NCBI GenBank assembly: GCA_007258455.2
Contig: VDFB02115131.1
Coordinates: 1 to 64,000, forward strand
DNA length: 64,000 nt
Direction of reading: 5' to 3'
Source: Sequoia sempervirens
Taxonomy: Eukaryota > Streptophyta > Pinopsida > Cupressales > Cupressaceae
A model generated the notes under the pieces. The model worked only from the letters and a program-made list of their open reading frames with translations, was not told the DNA's origin and searched no databases. Both the position numbers and the translations under genes were made by a program. The first letter of the stretch is position 1. Each line of letters opens with the position of its first letter. Positions 35,658 to 47,566 of this stretch are shown one piece after another.

Positions 35658-35669
35658 GCTCTGATACCA
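35658..35669 (-). promoter_or_regulatory. copia primer-binding site
   Basis: GCTCTGATACCA on the plus strand is TGGTATCAGAGC on the element strand, complementary to the initiator tRNA-Met 3' end. It sits two bases inside the 5' LTR border at 35672. Confidence 0.92.
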
Positions 35670-35671
35670 AT

Positions 35672-35938
35672 TTTTGGAAAAATAAGGACATACAACTAAG
35701 AGGGGGGGTGAATCAGTTGTTGCAAAATATTTAAACTTTTTAAACTTAACTTAATCTTAGATTTGATGAATGAACAATAAACCATAGACAATCAGCACAT
35801 CAAAAACATAGAGAACACCAAGATTTTTATGTGGAAACCCTGTTAGGGGAAAAACCATGGTGGATGTTAGTCCACAATATTATACCCTGCTAAAAGTATA
35901 AAGAAGTATGAATGGGAATGCACATGCATTCAGGAACA
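35672..35938 (-). mobile_element. copia 5' LTR, partial
   Basis: 267 bp match the first part of the left LTR (29948 onwards) with scattered changes, including loss of the terminal TG (here TT). The rest should be about 1 kb and is missing because the assembly gap begins at 35939. The sequence after the gap does not resemble the remaining LTR. Confidence 0.92.
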
Positions 35939-36038
35939 NNNNNNNNNNNNNNNNNNNNNNNNNNNNNNNNNNNNNNNNNNNNNNNNNNNNNNNNNNNNNN
36001 NNNNNNNNNNNNNNNNNNNNNNNNNNNNNNNNNNNNNN
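35939..36038. other. Assembly gap (100 N)
   Basis: Exactly 100 unknown bases, the common placeholder for a gap of unknown size. It interrupts the copia 5' LTR. The join to the following sequence therefore rests on scaffolding rather than on sequence continuity. Confidence 0.99.
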
Positions 36039-36960
36039 TCACGTGGTTTCGGTGACTGAGGAGGAACCTATTGGTAGGAGTTTGGTCGTCGGGATAATGT
36101 CTCATCGATTTTGAATTGTCTCCCCGACTAATGCATGTGGAGGTTCGTCGGCGAGAGCTTGGCGATATCGTAATGTGATCTCGGCGAGGTTGTTATGTCT
36201 TGTCGACACAAGGTTTTTGTTAGCATGTTCTCGAGGAGAGCCTTATCGAACAACACATGAATGGTTTCTTCGGCCAAACATATTGCTTCCGGTGTGAGGT
36301 CATAGCGAATATACATTGTCACACCGACCGGTGGCGGGAGGATGCATATCAGTAAGAGTTGAGGCTTTCGAAGTAATGTCTCGGCGAGTGACCTTCGGTC
36401 TCGCCGATAACACAATGAAGACTTTGTCGGGATGAAAATTGGATTGTCTCAGTGACACACAAGATGGATAAAGTCTTTCGGTAAAACAAAGTGCACTCTG
36501 TATGAGGTCTCCCCGATGTCGGTATGTTACGGCGACCCACATAAGATAAAAGAATACATCGGCGAGAGAACCAATTTGTCACAGCGACTCATGATGAATG
36601 AAGATTTTCGGTAAAGCAAAGTCTAATCTGTGAGATGTCTCTCTGATATCTCAAGGTTATAGCGAAACGGATGAAGCAAGGAAGCACGTTTCGGTAAGAA
36701 AATTTCTTATGTCTCAGCGACTGGGAGATGGCGTTCAGGGTGACTCTCAGTATAATGAAGCATTATCTACATGATGTTTCCCCGACTCCATGAGGTCATA
36801 GTGAAACACATTGGGACAGGAGGATTTTCTTTGGTTTTGGCATAACAAACAGAATGCTATAGTGACATGCAAGAGGCAAAAGGATGCATATCGATGAAAC
36901 ATAACGAGATCAAAACTAGGAAATAACGCGAGCGCATTATAGTTTGCTTTGGGGATCCCC
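36039..36960. repeat. CpG-rich degenerate repeat tract
   Basis: Short motifs such as tcggcgag, gtctc(a/g)gcga, tgtctccccga and tttcggtaaa(a/g)caaagt recur irregularly. One pair, tttcggtaaa(a/g)caaagt followed by gtct(c/-)..cgat-like sequence, is spaced by about 130 bp (about 36475 and 36605). The tract is clearly richer in G, C and CpG than the rest of the window. Open minus-strand frames (36128-36582) have no family signature. It may be the LTR or leader of an unidentified element. Confidence 0.6.
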
Positions 36961-39690
36961 AAGCCTTAGCATTGGTAGTTTCCTTGGAATACCAACCCAG
37001 AGGCTTGGAGGGCATTCCCAATGACCAGAGACGTGTTTTTGCAAATTCTACAATTTTTTCACATAATCGGGTTCGTGCTCACCATCAAGATTGCATCTAG
37101 TTCAATATCGACAAAAGAAAACACATGGGTAATGTTAGGTTCTCTCTTAGCTATCCAACGATGTAATTTTTTTCACTTTTTAACAATGTTAAGCCTTTCA
37201 TCCATAATTTCTTTTGTTTGTATGTCTCTTTTTTCGCCAAAAGGTGTTTGGTTTTTTTTTATAAATTAACCGCTTCATCAAAATTTCAAATAAATTACAT
37301 TTTTAGAAACTAGACTCTATTCTACATTTTTAAAAAAAAATTAAAAAAAAATCAATTACCTTTAAAAAATTTTAGGGGGAGCACGGCCAAAATTCTACTT
37401 TTCAAGAAGTGCCCACTTAATAAATTAGTAAAAAATCAAATATTCATTAAAAAATTATCAGAAAAATCATGCATCAACTAGATACTGTTAGCTAACTTTT
37501 GACCATTGTGATTTTAAAAATACTACAAAAAAGTTCACCGTGCTCAGGTCGTACAAGAGTTGCTATGTTATGTTTTCTGACAAAAATAGCACCAATTTGT
37601 GTATGTCCCTCTTTTGAACCCCTTAATCTCAACCATTTTCAAAATAAATTAGTAGTTTTGAAAGTAGAATCAGAGCACTTTGATCCTTGTTTTTGTTCCA
37701 TCTCAAAAATGTTGAGTGTAACTATCCTCAATTTCATGTCCAAGGTCAGTATTTCCTGATTTCAGAAAAAAAAAGTGGCCACTTAAGCCCCCTTTTTGGG
37801 AACCATCTTGGTGTACTTACCCAGGCACTACACTCTCTATAGCATCGTAAATTATCATCCTTGACAATTTTACACTAGATTTTTCTCCCTCACATGTGCT
37901 TGAACCTAATCATGTTCCTAATTTCCAAAATTATGCATTCTATGGCCCATTTAATCATTTATCAAGGAATCAAATATATAAAATCAAAGTAGACATTTAA
38001 TATTTTTCCCTTGATACTTAACATCCCAAAAACTAGGGATTGGAAAAGGGCACCCTTGGTGGCCTTTTCCACCTAATTTGACCCCAGATTTTAATATGTT
38101 GAAGTTGGTGAGTTATTATTTGAATTTTAAATCCTAAATTTTGGCCATTGAGATTTATTTTTTGGTAAATTAGCTTAATTAGATATAAATACATAGTATT
38201 TTTTCCATTTTAATCCTAAGAGGAATTTTGGGAGTAAATTGAAGATCCTAAAAATTATTCAAGGGAACTCAAGAGAATATTTATTAGCACTCTTACAACA
38301 CTATTTTCAATCAAGCATCATGTCAATCCTTCATCATATTTTTATGTAAGTCCATTCATGTTTTGTGATCATTTGTTTTGTGAGTGCTAACACTTGTAGG
38401 TCTTCAAATCAATTCAAGCCAAATCACAATCAAGCCTTGAGGTTATGTGTATGACTTCAACCCTTCAAGGAAATCAGATTTGAGTGGCGAGTTGTATCCA
38501 ATTGTTGATTCATCATTCATTTATCATTTAGCCTCTATCCTTCAAAAAGATAAGCTCCCTTTATCATCAATTTTTCCATTGCAGAGGTAGAAATACCAAC
38601 ATGGAGTTTGACCAAGGCAAGCCCCTATATGGTACAACCCTTCCTCTCTCTTTGAATGTGTAGGTTACATGTCTAAGGAATATTAGAGGAATATTGAAGA
38701 TAATTTTTTCATTTATGCATTCAAACCTTACAACTTGTCAAGATATGGAAATTCAATTATCTTAGCAATAGACAAAGATATGACAACAAGATCCAAAAGG
38801 AATAAGCCTTTGACCAAGGACCTGAGAACTGTTAAAATGGATTTTAGTTTTAGATATCCAAATAGGGGTGCCCTAGTTATCCTTGTCCAATAAAATCAAG
38901 CTCAAATTTATATATAGGTGTGCTACCTCTATGCCTACCCTTTTCTTTTCTAGAACCTAAATTTGTCTATCATTTTCTAGTTTTCCATAATTCATGATAG
39001 AATGTTGTACTTTCATAGTTAGCTAGTTGCATCATTGCACTTAATCAAAAATACATTTCAAACCCTCAAAAATAATTCAAATCCAAGGTTCATTGACTCA
39101 CCTTTTAGGTTGCAAGTTAATCCCATACCCTTTTTGATCCATAATTCTAATGTTTTGTAGTGAAAAGTAGTTGTATCCTAGTTAAACTCTAGGATCACTT
39201 TTCCTACATTACACTCTCATATAAAGTATTGTAGTGTTGTGCCTCTCAATTGACTCAAAAAACCTCTTTTTGAGAGTGAATTTATCAAACACAATCTACT
39301 ACAACCCTTGGGCTATGATTGCTTTACTTTCCATTTCTCTCTCCTATCTAAATCTAGCCACATCCACCTCTACTCTATTATAGCGCCTATACATCCCTAT
39401 CTGTTATAGCATATGCCAGTTGTGCTCTATCACCTCATTTTCCTCCATCCAATCACCCATATAGCCTTGTCACCTCTCTCTAAAGACCGTCTCTCTCTAC
39501 CCACAACTAATTATACTTTGGCATGGCTAGGCTTACTAGCACCTATATATCTCCCTCATTGTTACCTCCATCTCCTCCTATATGTTCTTGGTAATCTCGT
39601 ACAATATCTACATCCTCATCCTCTCCCATGACTTCCTCAACTATTTCCTCCCCATCTCCTCCCCCAACTCTCTACCATACATGGCAACCT
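36961..39690. other. Unassigned AT-rich DNA
   Basis: No recognisable coding domain on either strand. Style and composition suggest retrotransposon non-coding sequence, but no LTR pair, primer site or polypurine tract was found. Confidence 0.4.
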
Positions 39691-40835
39691 CCCTCATCCC
39701 CTTCATCATCTTCCTTATCATCTCCAGCTACTATTTCTTGATCCATCGATCTACAAATTTTTCATTGTGCATCATAATATGTTGTAGTCCTTGCATCAAT
39801 AATATCCTGTCGAGGAACCCATGACACTATGGGGTATCCCTCTAATCCTATCTAGCAATATAAGCCTCCATCGATGCTCCCCAAATCCCCTTCTCACAGA
39901 TAACCTATGAAAATATAAACTCCTAATTAGGAATTTTCTATATCAAACCAAAATACCTCAATACTTGACCAAGAAAATATCTCTCTATGATGTTGGGATT
40001 CATGTCGAGTATATAATGGGTGCAATGAACATATGATAGGTATAACCTATCATCCTCCCAATCCTTCCACTCTCGCCATGGTCACCATATCAATGTATCA
40101 ATATCATTGATAACCTAGTGCTAATAGGGTAGATATCCCATCCACTATTTTCATAAAAGGTAGCATATGAAAATATATAAGGCATCCATCATCCTTTCAC
40201 ACTGCCAACCATTGGTCATAGGATGGCGATATTCTCATAGGCTTATATATGCAATAGGGTCACTCCACAACACAAACTCTATCCATCTTGATACACCACC
40301 AAGTGCGTCTCTAGGTACAATTTTACTAGCACACATGGCCCCCATGCAAAAATAATAGAAACTAGTAGCATCTTGTCTAAAACCCTTACCTATTCAATGG
40401 AGAACCCATGTGACCTCCTATCAAGAACTAAAACCTTTTACATCAACCCAACCACAAATAGTGAAAGCACTAGAAACTTGTTCATCCTTGCATCTAAGTC
40501 TATATTGATTCCCCAAACTATCAAGTCATCAATCTTAAAGGCTCACTAAAGAGCATCATCCACATGCATCAAGTCATACTCTACTATATTCTCATGGATT
40601 GAAAGATGTAATTTCTTCCAAACATCCTCCAATTTTGTTATAGACTCACCTGTTAGAAGGTGGGAGTTTCTTATGTTGTTATGCCACCTCTCCACTAGTT
40701 TCATCATCATCACCTAAGGTGCTCTAATCCTAAGCATCTTGGAAATATAGAATAGGCCCACTTTCCAGAGCTAGTCATCATCGATCTTCTCTAACCAATA
40801 TCATAACTAGGTCATCATTCTCATTCGCCACTCCT
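39690..40835 (-). pseudogene. Decayed plant mobile domain (PMD) gene
   Basis: The minus strand, read from about 40835 down, gives LFYISKMLRIRAP-stop-VMMMKLVERW, HLLTGESITKLEDVWKKLHL, then DDLIVWGINIDLDARMNKFL, DRRSHGFSIE-stop-VRVLDK, FAWGPCVLVKLYLETHLVVY, CCGVTLLHI-stop-AYENIA and further decayed text. This order (ERW..-HxPTGExTxTLEDV; DRRSxGFS; AWGPxxLAxLYRxLHxVxY; GVTLLQxWAWEH) is that of plant mobile domain / aminotransferase-like proteins, found in transposons (MULE and gypsy types) and in the domesticated MAIN/MAIL family. There are at least six in-frame stops, mostly Trp or Cys codons turned to stops. The carboxyl part turns acidic and Glu/Gly-rich (39580-39720). Whether the source was a transposon or a host gene cannot be told. 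Confidence 0.72.
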
Positions 40836-42046
40836 TTGTCTTCAGAGCATAAAGTGGCTCCTACATCCACCAAACACTTGACATCAATATTCTTCAAAAT
40901 CATCCTATTTACCCAAATCTTAAGTGCATAGAAATGTAACTAAATCTAACTAGTGATTAATTAAATTGAAGATTGCATGAGGAAATGATTTTTTTGGAAG
41001 AAATGGACACAAAAGAAAAAAGAACAATCAATCAATTACTTGCCCTCTTTTCAAAATCTCATCTTCTAGAAAACACATAGAGCTAAGGTAAGAAGCCACA
41101 AACAAATATTTTTATTTTTTCTATTTTTGAAAGAAACAAACTTGCATAACTCATTTTGAAGAAAAAATTTCTTTCAATATACATAGAAAAAACAAATACT
41201 TCTAGTGTGATGATTTTTTTGGTTGAGTCTATGTTCACTAAAGGGGTTCTCAATGCCTCTTTTGGGTCTCTCTAATTTGTTTCTGAAGAGACCCTCTTTG
41301 GAAATCCTTTCAAGGAAAATATGTGATATATGTTTAATATTTTGATTATTAATTTCTTGTGAAGCAACATAAGATTTAAACAAATGCTTTCAAAAAGTGA
41401 TTGAAATAAACTTATTCAAATATAAGAATATTTTTCAATTAAAAATAATGCACTTCAAAGAATAGATCTAAATGAAAAAAGTTATGGATTTAAATATTCC
41501 TTACTCTTCAAAATTTAATCTTGTATGTAGAACATCTCTTTCTTACACACAAATTTTAAATTTAGAAGAAAATTGAACTAATTAATAACAAATATATTCT
41601 AAGAAAATAAGAAAGTTCATATTGGAATTAGATTTGCTCAAATGAGGAGCAAGTTTGAATAATTGAAACATCTTCAAATTTAACTTCCTTCTTCTTTAAC
41701 CTTTAATGATGTTAACTAACTATATCCAAAACAAAGGGGGCAAGTAAATTAAGCTAGAATTCTTAGGGGAGGAAGTTGAATGAAATGCAAGGTTTTTTCA
41801 AAAGCTTCAATAAAAGATGTCAAAGATCTCAAATTCTTGGTAAATGTCAGTTTATTTAGATCCTTTTTTTAGCTATAAAGTGGTTACTAATAGATGTGAG
41901 AAAATTCAAGTGATTGGAGGTTAAATATAGAGTTTACAAGATGAAACTTAAGACCAAATTTAAAATTGGGAAAAATCATGCATAAGAACATAAAGAAAAG
42001 AGTTCACCACTACATAGAATTAGTCTTTCTTTGACAAGAAAAAAAT
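40836..42046. other. Unassigned DNA left of the 860-bp LTR
   Basis: No gene or domain is recognised. The sequence is A-rich with no repeat structure seen. Confidence 0.4.
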
Positions 42047-42906
42047 TGATGAGGGCCACACTTCCCAAAACCCACAGAAATCACAATAATAGATGCCAAC
42101 ACAGAAGATGTGAGACAGAAAAAATGACTCTTTCAATTATTTTCAGAAAATGAAATTACAGATTCAAAGCTTTCATGCTACAACCTTATGGGTTTGATTC
42201 ATTACAACAAAATTCAACTTTGAAAAGAAAATCTACTATTCAGAGCCACGATTTGCACTATCAGGGCCACCTCCCACAACCCCCACTAAACCCTTTTTAT
42301 TTTCCACATTAACTGCCCTAGAATGTTCTAGAAAGTTTGAATTTCCCCTTTTTTTGTTTTGGAGCCAAATGTCCCACTGTTTGATTTCTAGCCAAGGAAG
42401 AATTTTTTATGAAATTCACTTTTTCAAGGACCAACTTCACAGGGCCATAACTTTTGATCTAGGTGTCTAATTTTCTATTATTGCATATCGTTGGAAAGCT
42501 CTCGACAAGCTCTACAATGTGTGTACCACTATAGGTCGGGTCGGTCACTTTTTGAGTTGTTTTGGGGCATCTAAAGTTTTATATCTGAATTTGAAGCTGC
42601 ATTGGAGAAATTTCTCGGGACGAAAACTTTAATTTCTCCCAAACCATGCAGGGTATTGAGGTGATTCTTTTGTGACCGAAAATATTTTTCATCTCTGCTC
42701 CTTGGGGTAAATTTTCACGTCCATACGAGCTTGTTTTGGGTTACTTAATAAAAATAGTAAGTGCCCAATTTATGCTATTTTTGATGCCTGACAGTCTTAT
42801 ACCACTTTTGTGCAATCATGAAACTTAAAAACACTAAAGAAAATAAAGAAAACATTTTTTTTGGGTGATGCAAGATTGCCCTACATTGTTGGATGCTCTT
42901 GCATCA
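42047..42906 (-). mobile_element. 860-bp LTR of a chromodomain gypsy element
   Basis: The segment starts TGATG and ends CATCA, the same inverted ends as the solo LTR at 26265-27117, and the two share their terminal 60 bp (tttgggtgatg.a(g)gatt(g/a)cc to ggatgctc.tgcatca) with a diverged middle. On the minus strand it follows a chromodomain coding end by about 30 bp, the normal place for a 3' LTR. Flanking 5-mers (AAAAT and GACAT) do not match, consistent with an LTR still attached to internal sequence on its right. Confidence 0.75.
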
Positions 42907-42937
42907 GACATCCAGGGTAATTTGAAAAGTGACCCTG

Positions 42938-43129
42938 TCACTTCTCAGGAGTTAGAGGGAAACCAAGATGGTTAACCTCAGCCTCAGACAATCATGATAA
43001 ATCTTCAATAGGCCTTCCTCTCCATTTCACCAAGTACTCTGCATATTGCCTGTTTCTTGTGCTTCTACCCACACAACTATCCAAGATTTCTTCTATTTCT
43101 TCCTTCTCTGAAGTAGGTGCTAGAATTTT
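42938..43129 (-). pseudogene. pol: gypsy chromovirus integrase tail with chromodomain
   Basis: The minus strand from 43129 reads KILAPTSEKEEIEEILDSCV, GRSTRNRQYAEYLVKWRGRP and IEDLS-stop-LSEAEVNHLGF and ends at a TGA (42940-42938). EYLVKWRG with IED and SEAE is the core of a retrotransposon chromodomain, which guides integrase to marked chromatin. The aromatic Trp expected after the D(A/L)(T/S) step is a stop codon here. Only about 64 codons are left; the rest of pol is missing to the right, so the element is truncated at about 43130. Confidence 0.85.
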
Positions 43130-43474
43130 CCACTATTTTGTTTCCCATTTTTGTTACTTACTCAAGTTGATTGAGCTAAAGAATATGCAAACTAAAAGAG
43201 AGGTACATTTCATATTTATCTTTCCTATATTGCATTCAATTGTATAAACAGAAAAATAAGAAAGATTACAAGATTATAGTAACAGATCATTGCATTTCTA
43301 CAAGTACATGCAACGTAGAAAAGATTTGCACAAATCTTTCTGAAAGTAATCTTTATTGATACAAAAGTGCATATTTGTCTCACACAAGCCATGAGACTAA
43401 CTTATTCAATGAAATGAACAGAATTTTATACATTGATGGATAAAGAAAATATAATGCACATATAAGGGAAGAGG

Positions 43475-43496
43475 CCAGTCATTGCTTAATGACTGG
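43475..43496. repeat. Perfect short inverted repeat (9-bp arms, 4-bp loop)
   Basis: CCAGTCATT at 43475-43483 pairs with AATGACTGG at 43488-43496 around a gctt loop. It could be a protein-binding palindrome or a chance hairpin; no adjacent gene decides. Confidence 0.7.
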
Positions 43497-43789
43497 TTCG
43501 GTGTCTGTTGCCTTGTTTGTCTCCTGCCTCGAGTTGCCTTGTGTCCTCCTTAGTTCCATGCTCCTAGTCCTTGCATCTGGCAATAACAATGATGTTAGAG
43601 TAGTGCTCTAAGCAATGAAGGTCTCTCACATTACATGTACATGCACTCATGAACATATAAAATGATCCTCAAGTGCATTAAACAAGCATGTAAACTGTAA
43701 ATGTCCAAGAAAGAATTAGAACCATCAAGCACATTAGTCATGTGCACATATTTTTTCTAACTTGTTTGCTTCATGTGAAGGTACAGGGA

Positions 43790-43880
43790 AAGTAATGACG
43801 TTTTTATCAAATTTTAGCACGTGGGGTAAATGTGGCTCCCACAAGGGTTGAGATCTGTGTGCTGCTTTGTTGTGCTTTTA
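43790..43880 (-). repeat. Dispersed repeat, copy 2 (reverse)
   Basis: The stretch ggctcccacaagggttgag at about 43831-43849 is the reverse complement of the core at about 2982-3000. The neighbouring ttagcacgtgggg corresponds to the other copy's ccacatgctac. The pair forms a far-spaced inverted repeat. Confidence 0.5.
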
Positions 43881-46800
43881 AGAGGCATTGAAAGGCACTC
43901 ATGAGATAATTTATCTCTCTCTGACCTACATAATTCATCAGTTATGATAGGAAATTTTTTGTCACTGTCTTAAGTGAGATATACTTGCTCAAGAAAATCA
44001 GAAGAGAGGATGAATTTAACAAGTAAATGAAGCAAATTGCAAGGATTCATTGATCAACTTAATCCTAGAAAGCACATGATATGCATATAAGGATAGCAAT
44101 TTGTACAAAGATCAATGTACAATGAAGCCTCATATTCATTAATAAAATGAAATCATGACAGTGCATACAATTATCAAAGTACAGGGTACAAAGTGTATCT
44201 AATCTCTACATTTAAGATTTAAATAAAAAATGTGCTCTCAGAGGAATACACTCAGCTTGCAAAGTAAAAAGGACTTCAAATAAAGCTTTGCTATAGTAAC
44301 CAAGTATAATGAAGGCATCAAATGATTATTCAACAATAAAGTAATTCATATGTATGAGGTCACTATAGATTTGTGAGCACAATAAACAAGCTTCCCAAGA
44401 AACAACTAAAATTCACTATGCATAGATGAAGATAGACATCATGTGCATTCTATATCATAAGATTGTGAAGACTGAGGTAGTAACAGAAGGAAAGAAATTA
44501 AGCTACAACTTATAACAAAGTTTTCTTGAAATCAATGTCATAGTGTCAAGTGCACAAAGATTCTGAAATGGTAAGCTACAGCTATAAGATGCAAACTCCT
44601 TTTCAATAATTAAGCAATAGGCTACCATAATAGAGAAAGGAGTAATACCATTCAAAACATGGAGTTTTGATGCATTCATGTTCACCTTTTCATAAAGAGT
44701 CATCACATGCACTGTAGAGACATTGAAGCAAAGGATGCAAAATGCAGTCATGCTTCTAGAAATCAAGTTGAAAGTTCTGGACAACATAATTTACTTGAAC
44801 TTAATCCAGAACAATCCACAAACTACTTAAGATTCATCAAATACTTCAACCAAGCTTCACATCAATAACTACTTTAACTTGAGACAATTGATAACCCCTG
44901 TTTGCATACTAATAAATGAAACTTGCACTGTACTGCACCAAATCAAGTAAAAACTTGAACACATAAAGATAAAAGCATTATAAGAAACTTCCCAAATCTG
45001 CAAAACCTAAATCAAAATAGTGGAAAAACGTGAAGCAAATACATTTCTCCCAGACCACAAAAAACATTATTGAACGACTGGTTCACACACTAGTGAAAAT
45101 ATCTTACACTGTACAACGGTCCAAAAACCCAAATTTTGAATATAGCAACCTCTATCAACCTTGAATAACCTGTAAGATCCGCACATGCATAGCATCAACA
45201 CAGAAAGAATGTGGAGCACAATACCAAAGCACACTATGAACATTTGCACAACATAGTTTACTTTTTTCTCAAAAGCATTTGGAAACCAAGTACTAGAACC
45301 ATCATCTTAGCTCATTACTTCATTCCAACTCACCTTCATACTCTACAATAAAAGAATAGTTCCATGTACTCACAACACTTCCTCAAGGTCTTAACTACAC
45401 ATGCACAACATGTTTTCGTCTTTTCATAATTTTTTCAATATCCTCAACATCTTAATCCCATAGTTGACATCAATGACAACACCAGTCAACAAACTTCTTG
45501 TTAACATCAATGACAACACCATCATTCTTGCAACAAAGCATATGTTCATGAATGCTCTATCTCACCTAGGGATTGTAAAGGAAAAATTCCACAATTGAGA
45601 GATGGAATTTCCTTTCCCCCACACACACATGAACTAGATCAATTGTTGATTAGAGAGGTGTGCTCTACCTCCTAATCAGCCCACTCCATAATGGAACTCT
45701 CAATTCATGATGCCTCTAGCTTGCAAAGGGAAATATAAAAGAGCTACATCAACTTCTTCCTCGTGTAGGTTCCCTAGTTTATTTTACCATCGAAGGATTT
45801 GTTGATGAAGGAAGAAGTGTACATCCTTTTACCCTACCATCCTTTTACCCTACGTAGATGTGAAAGTAAAAGGTTGTTTCCACTTTTTGTGGGATGTTTC
45901 TACCTAATGAGATTCAATTTTAACTAAAAGCTCAAATGGAAACTACTTTCATTCCCATCTTACATTCACTACAAATGAGATCAAAGATAACATGAGAATT
46001 TGCTACTTGTAATTACACATTGGAGGTCTAAATGGTGTCATATATCTATAGCTAATTCCGTCTTCTTGTTTCCTTTATATTTACCAATTTATTGGGCATT
46101 TTCAAGGGTTAGTCTTTGTTCACACTTTTTAGGAAATCTCTAAAGTGTCGAGGCTAATCTAGGTTAGGCTATAGACTTGCATTGTATTTGATGTCTAATT
46201 TTATGGAACATTATTATTTGTATCAAATTTGTGTTTAAAGAGATTCAAAGAATCCCTAGGTTCACATTTTTTTTAATATCATTTTAGTTTTAATTCAAGA
46301 GGTGTAATAAAATTATTCTATTTGTGCATTTATATGCTAAAGGAGGAACTCTTTTGAAATTGATATGTAGGGCATTAAATTTGTTATGGGTTACTAGAAT
46401 GGTTGTACTTATGGGAATGGGAGGGAAATTGAGTGTCTAAGCTCTGCAAGACAGGGTTACACAAATAAAAGCTCAACTAAATACTATGATTTATGTGTCA
46501 TCATGTTTTTTTATCGATATCTAACTCTATTTATATAGGAACTAGCATTGGTAAAATAGGTAAAGTTGATCCTACACATCTTTAAATTGAAAAATCGCAT
46601 TTCCATAAATGATTATAATTTAATGTTCTTCCATTATCCATAGTTCAATGTCACAAATATGTGTAAAATCCTTTGTGAACCAACAATTGATGAAAACCAT
46701 TACAAGATTTGTGCATAATGTATTTTTCTATATTAATGATGTTGTAAGTGACCTCAAATAAATGTATCTATAGGAATTGTAATGCCTCTATTTTCCCAAT

Positions 46801-47380
46801 AGATAAATTAAAATATAATGAAACTATGCAACAATATTTTTTGTTTTTAATTTATTCCACAAGCAAAGATATATATTATTTAAACAATGGGGATGAAACT
46901 ATGCAACGATAATTAATATTAACTATTAAAATGTCAAGAATAAATAGTAATACTCATATATTGGAATTGTGTTAAAAAATCCCACAGCTTGTTGGAACAT
47001 ACCCCTAGTTCAACCTCTTCCATCTATGAGCAATATGGGAGGAATAAGTGTATTACGCCACTCTACATGAGTGTTAGTTCCAATGGAACAATGCTCAACA
47101 CTCGTGCAATACCCAAGCCCTAGCTAGGACGGTCATGAGTGTACTATATACCCCAGGTTGGACACACTCTGTGTGCCCCCTTCTCCAATTGCTCATAGCT
47201 TGTTAACCTGGAATCCTATTCCCACAATGTGCAACAAATTATTTATTTCTCCTTTCCTTGTTACTTCTTACATAATTTAGTTTTTCACAAGTTTTTTATA
47301 CAATGTGAAAGGGTGGTTCCAACCATCGAACACTTCAAAAAATAATTACATTACAATATCTCGTGAAAACTTTTTTTATT

Positions 47381-47566
47381 GGGGCGGGGGGCCTAGCTCG
47401 ATTAGCTAAAGCATCATATTGCAAGCAAGAGGTCACGAGGTCTAGTCCCCCTCCCATCCCTGTGGTATCAGAGGGTGTGGCATGCCAGTGTCACCAGTCA
47501 CATGAAATTTTTTTACCAAGCGCACTACAATTTATAGGGGGCTACCCAATTCCTTTAGTCTAAAAA
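47381..47566 (+). mobile_element. tRNA-derived SINE with 15-bp target duplication
   Basis: The 5' part resembles a tRNA: a box-A-like TAGCTCGATTAG at 47394-47405 and a box-B-like GGTCTAGTCCC at 47439-47449 about 45 bp apart, the internal Pol III promoter layout. The 3' end is a short A run. The flanks aaaactttttttatt (47366-47380) and aaaactttatttatt (47567-47581) match at 14 of 15 positions, a target-site duplication. It sits at the edge of the 47.7-52.2 kb chromovirus. No intact tRNA fold is expected. Confidence 0.82.

Larger units (their letters stand above)
29948..35938 (-). mobile_element. Ty1/copia LTR retrotransposon (reverse strand)
   Basis: Reading right to left are a partial 5' LTR, tRNA-Met primer site, gag, protease, integrase, RT, RNase H, polypurine tract and complete 3' LTR. 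The integrase-before-RT order defines Ty1/copia. The coding region keeps long frames but has scattered stops and altered catalytic residues, so it is defective. It is inserted in the plus-strand gypsy RT. The right end is lost in the 100-N gap, so the target-site duplication (left flank GATCC) cannot be checked. RNase H wording (SAYTDVDW, VSWLSKKQ, LRGMLGVV) resembles Tork-type elements; the lineage is not certain. Confidence 0.95.
43130..46774. other. Unassigned DNA with retrotransposon-like fragments
   Basis: There is no coding domain. The stretch 43790-43880 carries the reverse-strand copy of the dispersed repeat at 2.98 kb. Around 45435-45540, a sequence with ttcaatatcctc.acat and gttgacatcaatga resembles the inner end of the copia LTR at about 31090-31165 and contains a local duplication of acatcaatgacaacacca (about 45467 and 45503). 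These suggest scattered LTR debris. Confidence 0.4.

Noticed and set aside
47390..47460. A functional tRNA gene
   Set aside because: Box A and B are present but the cloverleaf pairs are not, and the sequence has a SINE tail and target duplication.
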